Counted from the first letter of the stretch, positions 46,877 to 56,383 are shown. The stretch is 64,000 bases of DNA from CAIKMD01 sp963729935 (GCA_963729935.1 CAVSPW010000002.1:1426001-1490000), one strand, 5' to 3'. Translations and numbers: made by a program. The notes: a model not told the origin generated them from the letters alone.

Positions 46877-49273
46877 CTAGCGGCGCAGCTTGCCTCCGCT
46901 CGCCTTCTCGACCGCCGCGACCAGCTTTTTCGAGAAGGCCTCGATCGCCTCGTCGGTCAAAGTCGCTTCGACCGGTTGCAGCACGACGGTGATGGCAAGC
47001 GATTTCTTGCCGTCCTCGATGCCCTTGCCGCGATAGACGTCGAAGAGCCGGACCTCGGCGATCAGCTTCTTGTCGAGGCCGCGCGCGGCGCGCAGCACGG
47101 TCTCGGCCGGCACCGTTTCGTCGACCACGAAGGCGAAATCGCGCTCGACCGGCTGGAAGGGCGACAGCGCCAGAAGCGGCCGCGCGCGGCTCTGGCGGGC
47201 ACGCGGCGCGGGCACGGCATCGAGAAACACCTCGAACCCCACCGCCGGTCCGGCAACGCCCAAACGCGCCACGATGCCCGGATGCAGCTCGCCGAAATGC
47301 GCCAGGATCTTGGCCCCCTGGCGCAAGGTCCCGGCGCGGCCCGGATGGTACCAAGCCGGCGGATCGCTCGAAACTTGAAGGCTTTCCAACGCCACGCCCG
47401 CCGTCGAGAGCGCGGCGCAAGCATCCGCCTTGGCCAAGAGCGCATCGACCTCGCGCCCCGGATCGTCCCAGCGTTTGACGCCCGTGCGCCCGGTGCGGAT
47501 GCCGGTCGCCATCAGCAATTGGCCTTCTGGCGTGTCGTCCTTGTAGAGCGGTCCGATCTCGTAGAGCGCGCCATGAGGATAGCCGCGATCGGCGTTGCGT
47601 TGCGCCGCGTTCAAGAGATTGGGCAGCACCGAAGGCCGCATCACGTCGAGATCGGCGCTGATCGGGTTGGCCAAGCTCAGCGCCTCGGCGCCGCCGCCGA
47701 AAAGCTCGGCCTGCGCCTTCGCCATGAAAGAAAAGGTCACGGCCTCGATGAGACCGCGCGAAGCGAGGCTTCGCCGCACCATCGCGCTGCGCCGCTGCCC
47801 GGCCGAGAGCGCGGGCTTGGGCAGGACGCTGTCGCGCACCAGGGGAACGGCCGGGATCGCGTCATAGCCGCGAATGCGCAGAATCTCTTCGACGAGATCC
47901 GCCTCGCCCTCGATATCGCCGCGCCAAGGCGGCGGCTCGACCGAAAACGCCGCGGCCTCGTTCTCGACCTTGCAGCCGAGATCTTCGAGGATACCGCGCT
48001 GATCGATCGCCGAGATCACCACCCCGCCCAAGGTCTCGACGCGCCCCTCGCGCAGATGATAGCGCCGGCGCCAATCGGGTACCTTGCCCGCGACCGCGAC
48101 CACGCTCGGCTCGCCGCCGCAAAGCTCCAGGATCAGCCGCGTAGCGATTTCAAGGCCCGGCACCACGAATTCCGGATCGACGCCGCGCTCGAAGCGATAG
48201 CGCGCATCGCTTTGCAGCCCGAGCTTGCGCCCGGTCGCCGCCGTGCGCACCGGATCGAACAGCGCGGCTTCGACGAAGACGTCCTGCGTCGCCTCGGTGC
48301 AGCCGGTGCGTGTGCCGCCGATGACGCCGCCGAGGCTCTGCGCGCCCGCCTGATCGGCGATCACCGTCATATCGGGATCGAGCGCGTAGCTCTTCCCGTT
48401 GAGCGCGTCCAGCACCTCGCCCGGCAGCCCGCCGCGAATATCGAGATTTCCCTTGAGCTTGCCGGCGTCGAAGACATGAAGCGGCCGGTCGAGATCGTAG
48501 GTGAGGAAATTCGTGATATCGACCAGCGCCGAGATCGGCCGCAAGCCGATCGCCGTCAGCCGATCCTGAAGCCAGCGCGGGCTCGGGCCATTCTTCACCC
48601 CGCGGATGAGCCGGCCGAGGAAAAGCGGACAAGCCTTGTGATCGGGCCCGTTCAAGTGAACCGAAATCGGGCAGGCGTATGTGCCCGCGACCGGCGACAC
48701 TTCGAGCGGCTTCAAGCGGCCGAGACCCGCGGCGGCCAAATCGCGTGCGATGCCGCGCACGCCGAGGCAATCGGCGCGATTGGGCGTCACCTTCACGTCG
48801 ATCACCGGATCGTCGAGCCCCATCGCCGCGGCAAAGGGCGTGCCGGGCGCCAGATCCTGCGGCAACTCGATGATGCCTTCATGGTCCTCGGAGAGTTTCA
48901 GCTCATAGCCCGAGCACAGCATCCCGTTCGATTGCACGCCGCGGATCTGGCTCGCCTTCAGCACCATGCCGTTGCGTGGAATGACCGTGCCGGCCGGCGC
49001 GAAGACGCCGACGAGACCCGTGCGCGCATTGGGCGCGCCGCAGACGACCTCGACTTCGCCCGTGCCGGTATCGACGCGGCAGAGCTTCAGCCGGTCGGCA
49101 TTCGGGTGCGGACGCGCCTCGACGATGCGGGCGACGATGAAAGCCGCCAGATCCTTGGCGCGGTTCTCGATCGATTCGACTTCGAGCCCGCTCATGACGA
49201 GCGTCGCGACGATCGTATCGAGCGAGGCCGAGGTTTCGAGATGCGTCTTGATCCAGCCGAGCGTCGTTTTCAT
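46877..49273 (-). CDS. pheT: Phenylalanyl-tRNA synthetase beta subunit
   Basis: The 798-residue protein starts with MKTTLGWIKTHLETSASLDT. An EMAP/tRNA-binding domain follows (VVCGAPNARTGLVGVFAPAG), then B3/B4 editing, the B5 domain and a catalytic-like core. The C-terminal anticodon-binding FDX domain ends GGKLRR. It pairs with PheS (overlap of 4 bp) to charge tRNA-Phe and edit mis-charged Tyr. Standard length, no lesion. Confidence 0.98.
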   Translation of the reverse strand: MKTTLGWIKTHLETSASLDTIVATLVMSGLEVESIENRAKDLAAFIVARIVEARPHPNADRLKLCRVDTGTGEVEVVCGAPNARTGLVGVFAPAGTVIPRNGMVLKASQIRGVQSNGMLCSGYELKLSEDHEGIIELPQDLAPGTPFAAAMGLDDPVIDVKVTPNRADCLGVRGIARDLAAAGLGRLKPLEVSPVAGTYACPISVHLNGPDHKACPLFLGRLIRGVKNGPSPRWLQDRLTAIGLRPISALVDITNFLTYDLDRPLHVFDAGKLKGNLDIRGGLPGEVLDALNGKSYALDPDMTVIADQAGAQSLGGVIGGTRTGCTEATQDVFVEAALFDPVRTAATGRKLGLQSDARYRFERGVDPEFVVPGLEIATRLILELCGGEPSVVAVAGKVPDWRRRYHLREGRVETLGGVVISAIDQRGILEDLGCKVENEAAAFSVEPPPWRGDIEGEADLVEEILRIRGYDAIPAVPLVRDSVLPKPALSAGQRRSAMVRRSLASRGLIEAVTFSFMAKAQAELFGGGAEALSLANPISADLDVMRPSVLPNLLNAAQRNADRGYPHGALYEIGPLYKDDTPEGQLLMATGIRTGRTGVKRWDDPGREVDALLAKADACAALSTAGVALESLQVSSDPPAWYHPGRAGTLRQGAKILAHFGELHPGIVARLGVAGPAVGFEVFLDAVPAPRARQSRARPLLALSPFQPVERDFAFVVDETVPAETVLRAARGLDKKLIAEVRLFDVYRGKGIEDGKKSLAITVVLQPVEATLTDEAIEAFSKKLVAAVEKASGGKLRR

Positions 49274-50352
49274 CGCGCGCCGGTGATTAAGGAAGGTTGA
49301 TCGAGCGCCGCAAAGCCGTAATGGCGCAGCCAGCGCAGATCGCTTTCATAAAAGGTGCGCAGATCGGGGATGCCGTATTTCAACATCGCGATGCGCTCGA
49401 TCCCCACGCCGAAGGCGAAGCCTTGAAATTCGGCGGGATCGACACCGCAATTGGCGAGCACTTTCGGATGCACCATGCCGGAGCCGAGGATTTCGAGCCA
49501 ATCCGCGCCGGCGCCGATCTTCAAGCCGCCGCCTTCGCGCGAGCAGCCGATATCGACCTCGGCCGAAGGCTCGGTGAAAGGGAAATAGCTCGGCCGGAAC
49601 CGCACCGGCAGATCGTCGATGTCGAAAAAGGCGCGGCAGAACTCGATCAGGCAGCCTTTCAGATGGCCCATATGGATGTGCCGGTCGATGACGAGACCTT
49701 CGACCTGATGGAACATGGGCGAATGCGTGGCATCGTGATCGCTGCGGAAGGTGCGGCCGGGAACGATGATGCGGATGGGCGGCTTCTGCGCCTGCATGGT
49801 GCGGATCTGCACCGGCGAGGTATGGGTCCGCAGCACCTTGCGCGCTTCGGGGCGGCCGCCTTCGGGTCCCGCGAGGTAGAACGTGTCCTGCTCCTGGCGC
49901 GCCGGATGCTCGGGCGGGATGTTGAGCGCGGTGAAATTGTAGAAATCGTCCTCGATATGCGGACCTTCGGCGACGGTGAAGCCCATCTCGCCGAAGATCG
50001 CGATCAATTCGTCGATGGTCTGGCTGATCGGATGGATGCGCCCGTCGCTCTCGGCCTTGACCGGGAGGGTCACGTCGATGCGCTCTTGCGCCAAACGCTG
50101 GTCGAGGCTCGCGCGCTCGAGCCGATCTCTGGCCTCGCCCAGCGCGGACTCGATCGCTTCCTTCAGCCCGTTGACCGCGGCGCCGCGCGCTTTGCGCTCA
50201 TCGGGCGCGAGAGCGCCCAGTCCCTTCAACAAGCCGGTCACCTGCCCGTTGCGGCCGAGCGCGGCGACACGAATTTGCTCGAGCGCGTCGAGGCTCGACG
50301 CCGCCGTGATCTGGCGCAGCCAATCCGCGCGCGCGGATTCGAGACTTTCCAT
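49270..50352 (-). CDS. pheS: Phenylalanyl-tRNA synthetase alpha subunit
   Basis: The 360-residue class II synthetase subunit has an N-terminal coiled coil (about 1-85) and the catalytic core with HPARQEQDTFYL, RTHTSPVQIRTM (motif 2 region), FHQVEGLVIDRHIHMGHLKG and GFAFGVGIERIAMLKYGIPD (motif 3). It is the catalytic partner of PheT. Confidence 0.98.
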   Translation of the reverse strand: MESLESARADWLRQITAASSLDALEQIRVAALGRNGQVTGLLKGLGALAPDERKARGAAVNGLKEAIESALGEARDRLERASLDQRLAQERIDVTLPVKAESDGRIHPISQTIDELIAIFGEMGFTVAEGPHIEDDFYNFTALNIPPEHPARQEQDTFYLAGPEGGRPEARKVLRTHTSPVQIRTMQAQKPPIRIIVPGRTFRSDHDATHSPMFHQVEGLVIDRHIHMGHLKGCLIEFCRAFFDIDDLPVRFRPSYFPFTEPSAEVDIGCSREGGGLKIGAGADWLEILGSGMVHPKVLANCGVDPAEFQGFAFGVGIERIAMLKYGIPDLRTFYESDLRWLRHYGFAALDQPSLITGAR

Positions 50353-50364
50353 CGGCGCCGGCCC

Positions 50365-50727
50365 TCAGGCCTGGGCAAGCGCCGCTTGTGCCTTGGCCAC
50401 GATCGACTGAAACGCCTGCGGCTCGCGCGCCGCCAGATCGGCAAGCACTTTGCGGTCGAGCTCGATGCCGGCCCGCTTCAAGCCGTTGATGAATTGCGAA
50501 TAGGTCATGCCGCCTTCGCGCGCCCCGGCATTGATGCGCTGAATCCACAGCGCGCGGAAATTCCGCTTCTTGGCGCGGCGGTCGCGATAGGCGTAGCGCA
50601 GGCCCTTCTCGACCTTTTCGATGGCGATGCGGAAGCTCGACTTGGAGCGGCCGCGATAACCCTTGGCGAGTTTCAGAACCTTCTTGTGGCGGGCATGTCC
50701 GGTGACGCCGCGTTTCACATGCGCCAT
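50365..50727 (-). CDS. rplT: 50S ribosomal protein L20
   Basis: The 120-residue basic protein begins MAHVKRGVTGHARHKKVLKL and contains GRSKSSFRIAIEKVEKGLRY and INAGAREGGMTYSQFINGLK, diagnostic for L20. It binds 23S rRNA early in assembly and in many bacteria represses its own operon. It lies directly after rpmI. Confidence 0.98.
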   Translation of the reverse strand: MAHVKRGVTGHARHKKVLKLAKGYRGRSKSSFRIAIEKVEKGLRYAYRDRRAKKRNFRALWIQRINAGAREGGMTYSQFINGLKRAGIELDRKVLADLAAREPQAFQSIVAKAQAALAQA

Positions 50728-50730
50728 GGC

Positions 50731-50934
50731 TCAGCCTCTCAGATAAGGCATGTAGGTCAGGACGAGATTGGCATCGCCCTTGCGCAGCACCATCGTGCCG
50801 CGTGCCTTGCGCTTCATCTTTTGCGGCTTGGAAATGAGCCGATGCCGCTTATGCGCGACGGCCGCCTTGATTTTACCCGTGGCGGTGCGAGAGAAGCGCT
50901 TCTTGGCGCCGCTCTTGGTCTTCATCTTGGGCAT
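50731..50934 (-). CDS. rpmI: 50S ribosomal protein L35
   Basis: The 67-residue protein starts MPKMKTKSGAKKRFSRTATG and ends with TMVLRKGDANLVLTYMPYLR. The ATG at 50934 with GAGAGGA upstream is chosen over a longer open frame to 51042 that is not L35-like. Confidence 0.97.
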   Translation of the reverse strand: MPKMKTKSGAKKRFSRTATGKIKAAVAHKRHRLISKPQKMKRKARGTMVLRKGDANLVLTYMPYLRG

Positions 50935-51037
50935 TTCGTCCTCTCTTTTCAAGGATTTGAACGAAGGGCGGCGAGGCATGCCCTTTAAGCCAGCCACCCG
51001 GTCGAAGGCGCGGTTTATACCGGCCCGGCCGCCAAAT

Positions 51038-51074
51038 GGCAAGGGCGCGGGGGTCGGAGCCCCGCGCCCTTGCC
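51038..51074. terminator. Strong 15-bp hairpin upstream of rpmI
   Basis: GGCAAGGGCGCGGGG and its exact complement surround the seven-base loop GTCGGAG. It lies 20 bp after the stop of the small secreted-protein gene and about 100 bp before rpmI. There is no U-tract. It may end that transcript or form part of an attenuator or L20-type leader for rpmI-rplT. Confidence 0.6.
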
Positions 51075-51093
51075 GCCGCCGGAGCCGGATTTC

Positions 51094-51438
51094 CTAGCTT
51101 TGCACCGTGACTTGGCCGCGATCGGGATCGACGCGGACACTCATCTCGTGGCCGTTCCTCGTCACCGTCGCGGTGAAATTCTTGCCGTCGGATTTGAAGT
51201 TGTCGAACGAGCCATAACCCTTGGCCTCGAGCAAATTAAGGGCGCTGGTCATGCGTTGCGCCGTGTGATCGCTGCTCCTCGAGGCCGCCTGCATCGCGTG
51301 ATGCGGATGATGCGGCGTCATCGCCTTGGGCGTGGTGGCGGCCGTGGCCGGCGCCAAGGCGGCCGGGGCCGGGGTTGCGGCAAAGGCGGCGCCGGCGCTC
51401 ATGGCCAGGGTCGCCAGGGTCAATGCAATGCGCTTCAT
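51094..51438 (-). CDS. Small secreted protein, PepSY-like
   Basis: The 114-residue precursor has a clear signal peptide (MKRIALTLATLAMSAGAAFA-A) followed by an Ala/Thr/Pro/His-rich linker with HHPHHAM. The C-terminal 50 residues (TSALNLLEAKGYGSFDNFKS; RNGHEMSVRVDPDRGQVTVQ) look like a PepSY-type beta/alpha domain. It would act in the periplasm; the role is unknown. It interrupts the usual infC-rpmI adjacency and may have its own promoter in the 172-bp gap. Confidence 0.7.
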   Translation of the reverse strand: MKRIALTLATLAMSAGAAFAATPAPAALAPATAATTPKAMTPHHPHHAMQAASRSSDHTAQRMTSALNLLEAKGYGSFDNFKSDGKNFTATVTRNGHEMSVRVDPDRGQVTVQS

Positions 51439-51610
51439 GGGAACACCTCTTGATCGGTCTTGGGGCTCATCTTTGCCCCACGCCCGTATTATCTGGCGTT
51501 CCCCATGAAGCGCGCATGTCGCGAAGATGAAAAGACGTTAAGCCGCAATTTCGCCGCGTTTGCACGGCGGGCACGGGAGTAGCTGTTGCGACACTCGCGC
51601 CATAACACCG

Positions 51611-52150
51611 CTATTTGGGCGACATCACCATCGTCATTTGGCGGCCTTCCATGCGCGGGTATTGCTCGACCTTGGCGACCTCGTCGAGGTCGCCCTTGAC
51701 GCGCATCAGCACTTCCATGCCGAGTTCCTGATGCGCGAGCTCGCGGCCGCGGAAGCGCATGGTGACCTTCACCTTGTCGCCTTCGTCGATGAAGCTTTTC
51801 ATGCTGCGCATCTTGACGTCGTAATCGTGATCGTCGATGCCGGGACGGAGCTTGATCTCCTTGACCTCGATGACCTTCTGCTTCTTGCGCGCCTCGTTCT
51901 TGCGCTTCTGTTCTTCATATTTGTATTTGCCGAAATCGAGGATCTTGCAGACCGGCGGATCGGCGTTGGCGGCAACCTCGACCAGATCGAGCCCGGCCTC
52001 GACGGCACGGGCGATGGCGTCGCCGCGCGGGACGACGCCGATCATCTCTCCGCGCTCGTCGACGAGGCGCACGCGCGGCGAGAGGATTTCTTCATTGACG
52101 CGCGGCCCGTCATTGCGGGCGGGCGGCGTCGCTTGGGTTGGTCTGGGGAT
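51611..52150 (-). CDS. infC: Translation initiation factor IF-3, ATC start codon
   Basis: The 179-residue factor binds 30S subunits and controls start-codon choice. The protein is recognisable throughout (RVNEEILSPRVRLVDERGEM; EAGLDLVEVAANADPPVCKI; RFRGRELAHQELGMEVLMRV). No ATG, GTG or TTG gives a full N terminus. An ATC at 52150-52148 lies six bases after a perfect AAGGAGG. Non-AUG starts are a hallmark of infC and let IF-3 repress itself. The ribosome-binding site overlaps the thrS stop, so initiation also depends on thrS translation. Confidence 0.9.
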   Translation of the reverse strand: MPRPTQATPPARNDGPRVNEEILSPRVRLVDERGEMIGVVPRGDAIARAVEAGLDLVEVAANADPPVCKILDFGKYKYEEQKRKNEARKKQKVIEVKEIKLRPGIDDHDYDVKMRSMKSFIDEGDKVKVTMRFRGRELAHQELGMEVLMRVKGDLDEVAKVEQYPRMEGRQMTMVMSPK

Positions 52151-52156
52151 GCGGTT

Positions 52157-52163
52157 CCTCCTT
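52157..52163 (-). promoter_or_regulatory. Strong Shine-Dalgarno that fixes the infC ATC start
   Basis: AAGGAGG lies six bases before the ATC and overlaps the TAA stop of thrS. Together they indicate coupled translation and discrimination against the rare start codon by IF-3. Confidence 0.8.
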
Positions 52164-54135
52164 AAGTTGTTGCCGACAAGGCAGCCCGATGCGCGGGCGT
52201 CTGCGCCTCATCTTTCAATCTAGCGATGACCTCGGCGAGTGCAAGATTTTCCTGGTCTTTTCCGCCCAAACGGCGCAGCGCCACGGTCTTTTCCTGCGCC
52301 TCGCGCTTGCCCACGACCAGGAGCGCCGGGATCTTGGCGAGGCTGTGCTCGCGCACCTTGTAGTTGATCTTCTCATTGGCGAGATCGACGGCGACCCGCA
52401 GGCCCGCCGCGGCGCAAGCCGCGCGCACCTCTTCGGCATAGGAATTGGCGTCGTCGGTGATGGTGAGTACCATGGCTTGTATGGGCGCCAGCCAGAGCGG
52501 AAATTTACCGGCGCATTCCTCGATCAGGATGGCGATGAAGCGCTCCATCGAGCCGAGCACCGCGCGATGGAGCATGACCGGCCGGTGGCGCTGCCCGTCC
52601 TCGCCGATATAGTTCGCATCGAGCCGCTCGGGCAGAACGAAATCGACCTGCAAGGTGCCGCATTGCCAATCGCGGCCGAGCGCGTCGCGCAGCACAAATT
52701 CGAGCTTCGGGCCGTAGAACGCGCCCTCGCCGGGATTGAGCGTGTAGGGCAGGCCTGCGGCCTCGACCGCGTGCTTCAAGGCGGCCTCGGCCTTGTCCCA
52801 GACCGCATCGGAGCCCGCGCGCACCGGCGGCCGGTCGGAGAATTTGACGCTGACCTTGTCGAAGCCGAAATCGCGATAGATGCTCAGGAGGAAATCGCAG
52901 AACGCGACGCTTTCCGCGGTGATCTGATCTTCGGTGCAGAAGATATGCGCGTCGTCCTGGGTGAAGGCGCGCACGCGCATGATGCCGTGAAGCGCGCCCG
53001 AGGGCTCGTTGCGATGGCACGATCCGAACTCGGCCATGCGCAGCGGCAGCTCGCGATAGGAATGCAGGTGCTGGCGGAAAATCTGCACATGGCAGGGGCA
53101 GTTCATCGGCTTCACGGCGAGGACGCGGTTTTCGCTCTCGTCGTGGATCGTGAACATGTGCTGAGCGAATTTTTCCCAATGGCCCGAGGCCTCCCACAGC
53201 GAGCGGTCGACGAGCTGCGGCGTCCGCACCTCGACATAGCCGGCGGCATCGAGCCGGCCGCGCATGTAATTCTCGATCGTGCGGTAGAGCGTCCAACCCT
53301 TCGGATGCCAGAACACGCTGCCGACGGCTTCTTCCTGCTGGTGGAAGAGATCGAGCTCGCGGCCGAGGCGGCGATGGTCGCGCTTTTCCGCTTCCTCGAG
53401 CTGGAAAAGATATTGCTTCAATTCCTTCTCGTTCGCCCAGGCGGTGCCGTAGACGCGCTGGAGCTGCGCGTTGCGCGCATCGCCGCGCCAATAGGCGCCC
53501 GCAACCTTGGTCAGCTTGAAGGCGTGGCCGAGCTTGCCGGTCGAGGGCAGATGCGGGCCCATGCACAGATCGACGAATTTGCCCTGGCGATAGAGGGTGA
53601 TGACCTCGTCCTTGGGGATTTCGTGGACCCATTCGGCCTTATATTTTTCGCCCTGCTCGGCGAAGAACTCGGCCGCTTTGTCACGCTCCCATTCTTCGCG
53701 CGTCACGGTCTCGTCGCGGTCGACGATCTCGTGCATGCGCGTCTCGATGCGCGCGAGATCCTCGGGCGTGAAGGGCGTGGCACGCGCGAAATCGTAATAG
53801 AAGCCGGTATCGGTGGCGGGGCCGAAGGTCACCTGGGTCTCGGGATAGAGCTCTTTCACCGCTTCCGCCATTACATGGGCGGCGTCGTGGCGGATGATCT
53901 CGAGCGCTTCGGGCGCGTCGCGCGTGAGGATCGCGATCTTCGCGTCGCGGTCGATGCGAAGCGCAAGATCCTTGGGCTCGCCGTCGATCTTGATCGCGAC
54001 CGCCGCCTTGGCGAGGCCGGGACCGATCGCCGCCGCAATCTCGCCCCCCGTCACGGGACCCGGAAACGGGCGCACCGAGCCATCGGGCAAGGTGATGGCG
54101 ACGGGCGGAGAACGAGCCTCGCTGGCTGGCGGCAT
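52162..54135 (-). CDS. thrS: Threonyl-tRNA synthetase
   Basis: The 657-residue enzyme has an N-terminal TGS domain (VAITLPDGSVRPFPGPVTGG) and the editing/SAD domain with HDAAHVMAEAVKELYP. The class II core has the zinc ligand region PMNCPCHVQIF, motif 2 (FGSCHRNEPSGALHGIMRVR) and motif 3 (HRAVLGSMERFIAILIEE), and a C-terminal anticodon-binding domain follows. It is first in the translation operon leading to infC. Confidence 0.98.
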   Translation of the reverse strand: MPPASEARSPPVAITLPDGSVRPFPGPVTGGEIAAAIGPGLAKAAVAIKIDGEPKDLALRIDRDAKIAILTRDAPEALEIIRHDAAHVMAEAVKELYPETQVTFGPATDTGFYYDFARATPFTPEDLARIETRMHEIVDRDETVTREEWERDKAAEFFAEQGEKYKAEWVHEIPKDEVITLYRQGKFVDLCMGPHLPSTGKLGHAFKLTKVAGAYWRGDARNAQLQRVYGTAWANEKELKQYLFQLEEAEKRDHRRLGRELDLFHQQEEAVGSVFWHPKGWTLYRTIENYMRGRLDAAGYVEVRTPQLVDRSLWEASGHWEKFAQHMFTIHDESENRVLAVKPMNCPCHVQIFRQHLHSYRELPLRMAEFGSCHRNEPSGALHGIMRVRAFTQDDAHIFCTEDQITAESVAFCDFLLSIYRDFGFDKVSVKFSDRPPVRAGSDAVWDKAEAALKHAVEAAGLPYTLNPGEGAFYGPKLEFVLRDALGRDWQCGTLQVDFVLPERLDANYIGEDGQRHRPVMLHRAVLGSMERFIAILIEECAGKFPLWLAPIQAMVLTITDDANSYAEEVRAACAAAGLRVAVDLANEKINYKVREHSLAKIPALLVVGKREAQEKTVALRRLGGKDQENLALAEVIARLKDEAQTPAHRAALSATT

Positions 54136-54188
54136 GTGGGCGGTCTGGACCTCGCGCTTTGTGGGCCTGGCGGCAAACGAAGGCGGGT

Positions 54189-55172
54189 TTAGCCCAAGCC
54201 CAGGGCCGCTTCAACCTCGGCGACCGGCAGCGCGGCCAGATCGGCCCGGCACAGGACGGCGACGCGGGCCCCGCGCGGCTGGGTCAAAGCCGGATCGGAC
54301 GCCGCGGAATAGAGCACGATTGCGGGGCTGCCGGCGGCGACGATCAGGTGCATCGGCCCGGTATCGTTGCCGACGGCATGGGACGCCGCCGCGCCCAGAC
54401 CGACGATCTCGCCAAAACTTGTCTGGCCGGTGAGATCATGCGCGCCCGCGCAAGCCGCCTTGATTTGCGCGCCCAGCGCGGTCTCGTCCTTGCCGCCGAG
54501 GATGACGGGCGCGAGGCCCTGCGCGAGAACGCGCCGCGCGAGGGCCGCGTAATTCTCGACCGGCCAGCGCTTTTGCGGGCGATGCGCGGCGCCGCCGGGC
54601 ACCAGCAGAACAAAGTGGGAGGGAAGGCCGAAGCGCGCGATGTCGCGCCTGGCCCAGGAAAGATCGGGCGCCGGCACCGAGGCGATGCCGGCCATGCGCA
54701 GCTGCTCGGCCTGACGGTCGAGCGTATGCATGAAATCGCGCGCCGAATTGGCATGCGGCAAAGCCGCGCCGCGCGCGATCCCGGACCAGGGGGGCCGCCT
54801 GCCGGGCCCCATGAGATGGAAATACCAACTCGTGCGCCGCGCGGTCTGCAGATCGTAGATGCGGGCAAAGCCGCCCGCGCGCAGCCTTCGGCGCAGGCGC
54901 CACAGCGCCGCCGGATCGAGAGGACCGGGCCGCTCGTCGATCCAGACGCGATCGAAATAGGGTGCGGCGCGCGCCAGCTCGGCGAAGGCCGCGCTGGTGA
55001 GCAGGGTGATCTCGGCCGTCTTATGGTGCGCACGAATGGCAGCGGCGGGGCCCATCGCCTGCACGAAATCGCCGAGCGCGCCGAGCTTGATGACGAGGAT
55101 TTTTTCGCTCTCGCCCTGAGCGGACCGATCCGGATCGATGCCCCGGCTGCGCAAATCCTGAGCCGCGCTCAC
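54189..55172 (-). CDS. Glycosyltransferase family 9 (heptosyltransferase-like)
   Basis: The 327-residue enzyme has the GT9 N-terminal nucleotide fold (ILVIKLGALGDFVQAMGPAA) and the donor-site block AVGNDTGPMHLIVAAGSPAI near the C terminus. Such enzymes add heptose or related sugars to the lipopolysaccharide core on the cytoplasmic face of the inner membrane. It overlaps the preceding GT4 gene by 4 bp, forming a two-gene LPS unit. Confidence 0.87.
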   Translation of the reverse strand: MSAAQDLRSRGIDPDRSAQGESEKILVIKLGALGDFVQAMGPAAAIRAHHKTAEITLLTSAAFAELARAAPYFDRVWIDERPGPLDPAALWRLRRRLRAGGFARIYDLQTARRTSWYFHLMGPGRRPPWSGIARGAALPHANSARDFMHTLDRQAEQLRMAGIASVPAPDLSWARRDIARFGLPSHFVLLVPGGAAHRPQKRWPVENYAALARRVLAQGLAPVILGGKDETALGAQIKAACAGAHDLTGQTSFGEIVGLGAAASHAVGNDTGPMHLIVAAGSPAIVLYSAASDPALTQPRGARVAVLCRADLAALPVAEVEAALGLG

Positions 55173-56362
55173 GCCGCGACGGGCGCCGTCGCCAGCTGCG
55201 GGACCAGCTCCTCATAGACCGCGAGCGTGCGCCGCGTCATCAAGCTGCTCGAGAAATACTCGCGCGCATGGGCGATCTCCCGCCGCGCCATGGCGAGGCG
55301 TGCGGCCGGGTCCTGATCCAGCGCCTGCGCCAGGGCGGCGGCAAGCGCCTCGGCATCGCCCGGTGGCACGAGCCAGCCGGTCTCCCCCGGCAACACGGTT
55401 TCTTGCGCGCCGCCATGGGCGGTGGCGATGACCGGCCTGCCCATCGCCTGCGCCTCGACGATCACGCGGCCGAAGCCCTCGGGCAAGGTCGATGCCGAGA
55501 CGACGACATCGGCAAGCATATAGGCGACGGCGATATCCGCGCAGTCTTCGACGAAACGGAAATTGCCGGCGGCGCCGGTCTGCATGACCGCGTTCTCGAG
55601 CTCGCGCCGGTAGCGGGCGCCGCCGCTGCCGAGAATGACGGCATGCAGCTCAGGCCGTTGCAGGCGCGCGATCGCCTCGATCAGCACGAGTTGCCCCTTC
55701 CACCGCGTGAGCCGTCCGGGCAGCAGCACGAGCGGCACGCCGTCCGACAGGCGCCACGCCTTCATCAGCGCGATCAGCCGCTCCGGCCGGACCTTGTCGG
55801 GATCGAAGCGATTGACATCGACGCCGCGCGGGATGACGCGCAAGCGCTCGGGCGGCACGCCATAGCTCGCCGCGACGTGCTCGCCGACGAAATGCGAAAT
55901 CGCGATGACGCGTTCGCCCGACGCCATGACCGCATTGTAGCGGTTCTTCAGGATCGAGCCGCGACCATAGGCGTTGTGAAAGGTCGTGACGAAATGCCGG
56001 CCGGTGCGCTTGGCCGCGTAGCGCGCGCTCCAGGCCGGCGCGCGGCTGCGCGCGTGAACAATATCGACATCGAAGCGGCGGATGAGCGCGGCGAGCCGAT
56101 CGATATTGGCGCGGATGACGAAGGGATTCTTCGACGCCAAGGGAAGCGTCACATGCGTCGCGCCCGCGCGCTCGAGCTCATAGACCATCGGCCCGCCGGC
56201 CGAGGCAACGATGGCGTTCCAGCCCGCGGCCTTGAGCGCGGCCGCCACATCGATGGTGCCGCGCTCCACCCCGCCGGCCACGAGCCGCGGCAATACTTGC
56301 AGGACCGTGGGTTTGTTTCTTCCGGCCGGCTTCGCCACGGTGTTAGTGTCGGCGTCGATCAT
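55169..56362 (-). CDS. Glycosyltransferase family 4
   Basis: The 397-residue GT-B enzyme has the acceptor half VLQVLPRLVAGGVERGTIDV and the donor half LLPGRLTRWKGQLVLIEAIA with PEGFGRVIVEAQAMGRPVIA (E-x7-E). The last 30 residues are alpha-helical. Translational overlap with the GT9 gene supports LPS-core or surface-glycan synthesis. It is divergent from the ABHD10-like hydrolase gene, with starts only 21 bp apart. Confidence 0.87.
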   Translation of the reverse strand: MIDADTNTVAKPAGRNKPTVLQVLPRLVAGGVERGTIDVAAALKAAGWNAIVASAGGPMVYELERAGATHVTLPLASKNPFVIRANIDRLAALIRRFDVDIVHARSRAPAWSARYAAKRTGRHFVTTFHNAYGRGSILKNRYNAVMASGERVIAISHFVGEHVAASYGVPPERLRVIPRGVDVNRFDPDKVRPERLIALMKAWRLSDGVPLVLLPGRLTRWKGQLVLIEAIARLQRPELHAVILGSGGARYRRELENAVMQTGAAGNFRFVEDCADIAVAYMLADVVVSASTLPEGFGRVIVEAQAMGRPVIATAHGGAQETVLPGETGWLVPPGDAEALAAALAQALDQDPAARLAMARREIAHAREYFSSSLMTRRTLAVYEELVPQLATAPVAA

Positions 56363-56383
56363 GAGGTGTTACGGGATGCCGCG

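Noticed and set aside
44980..54192. Very long open frames antisense to lepA, pheT, pheS and thrS (600-770 codons)
   Set aside because: They mirror strongly supported essential genes, have Arg/Ala/His-rich composition without domains, and result from high GC content.
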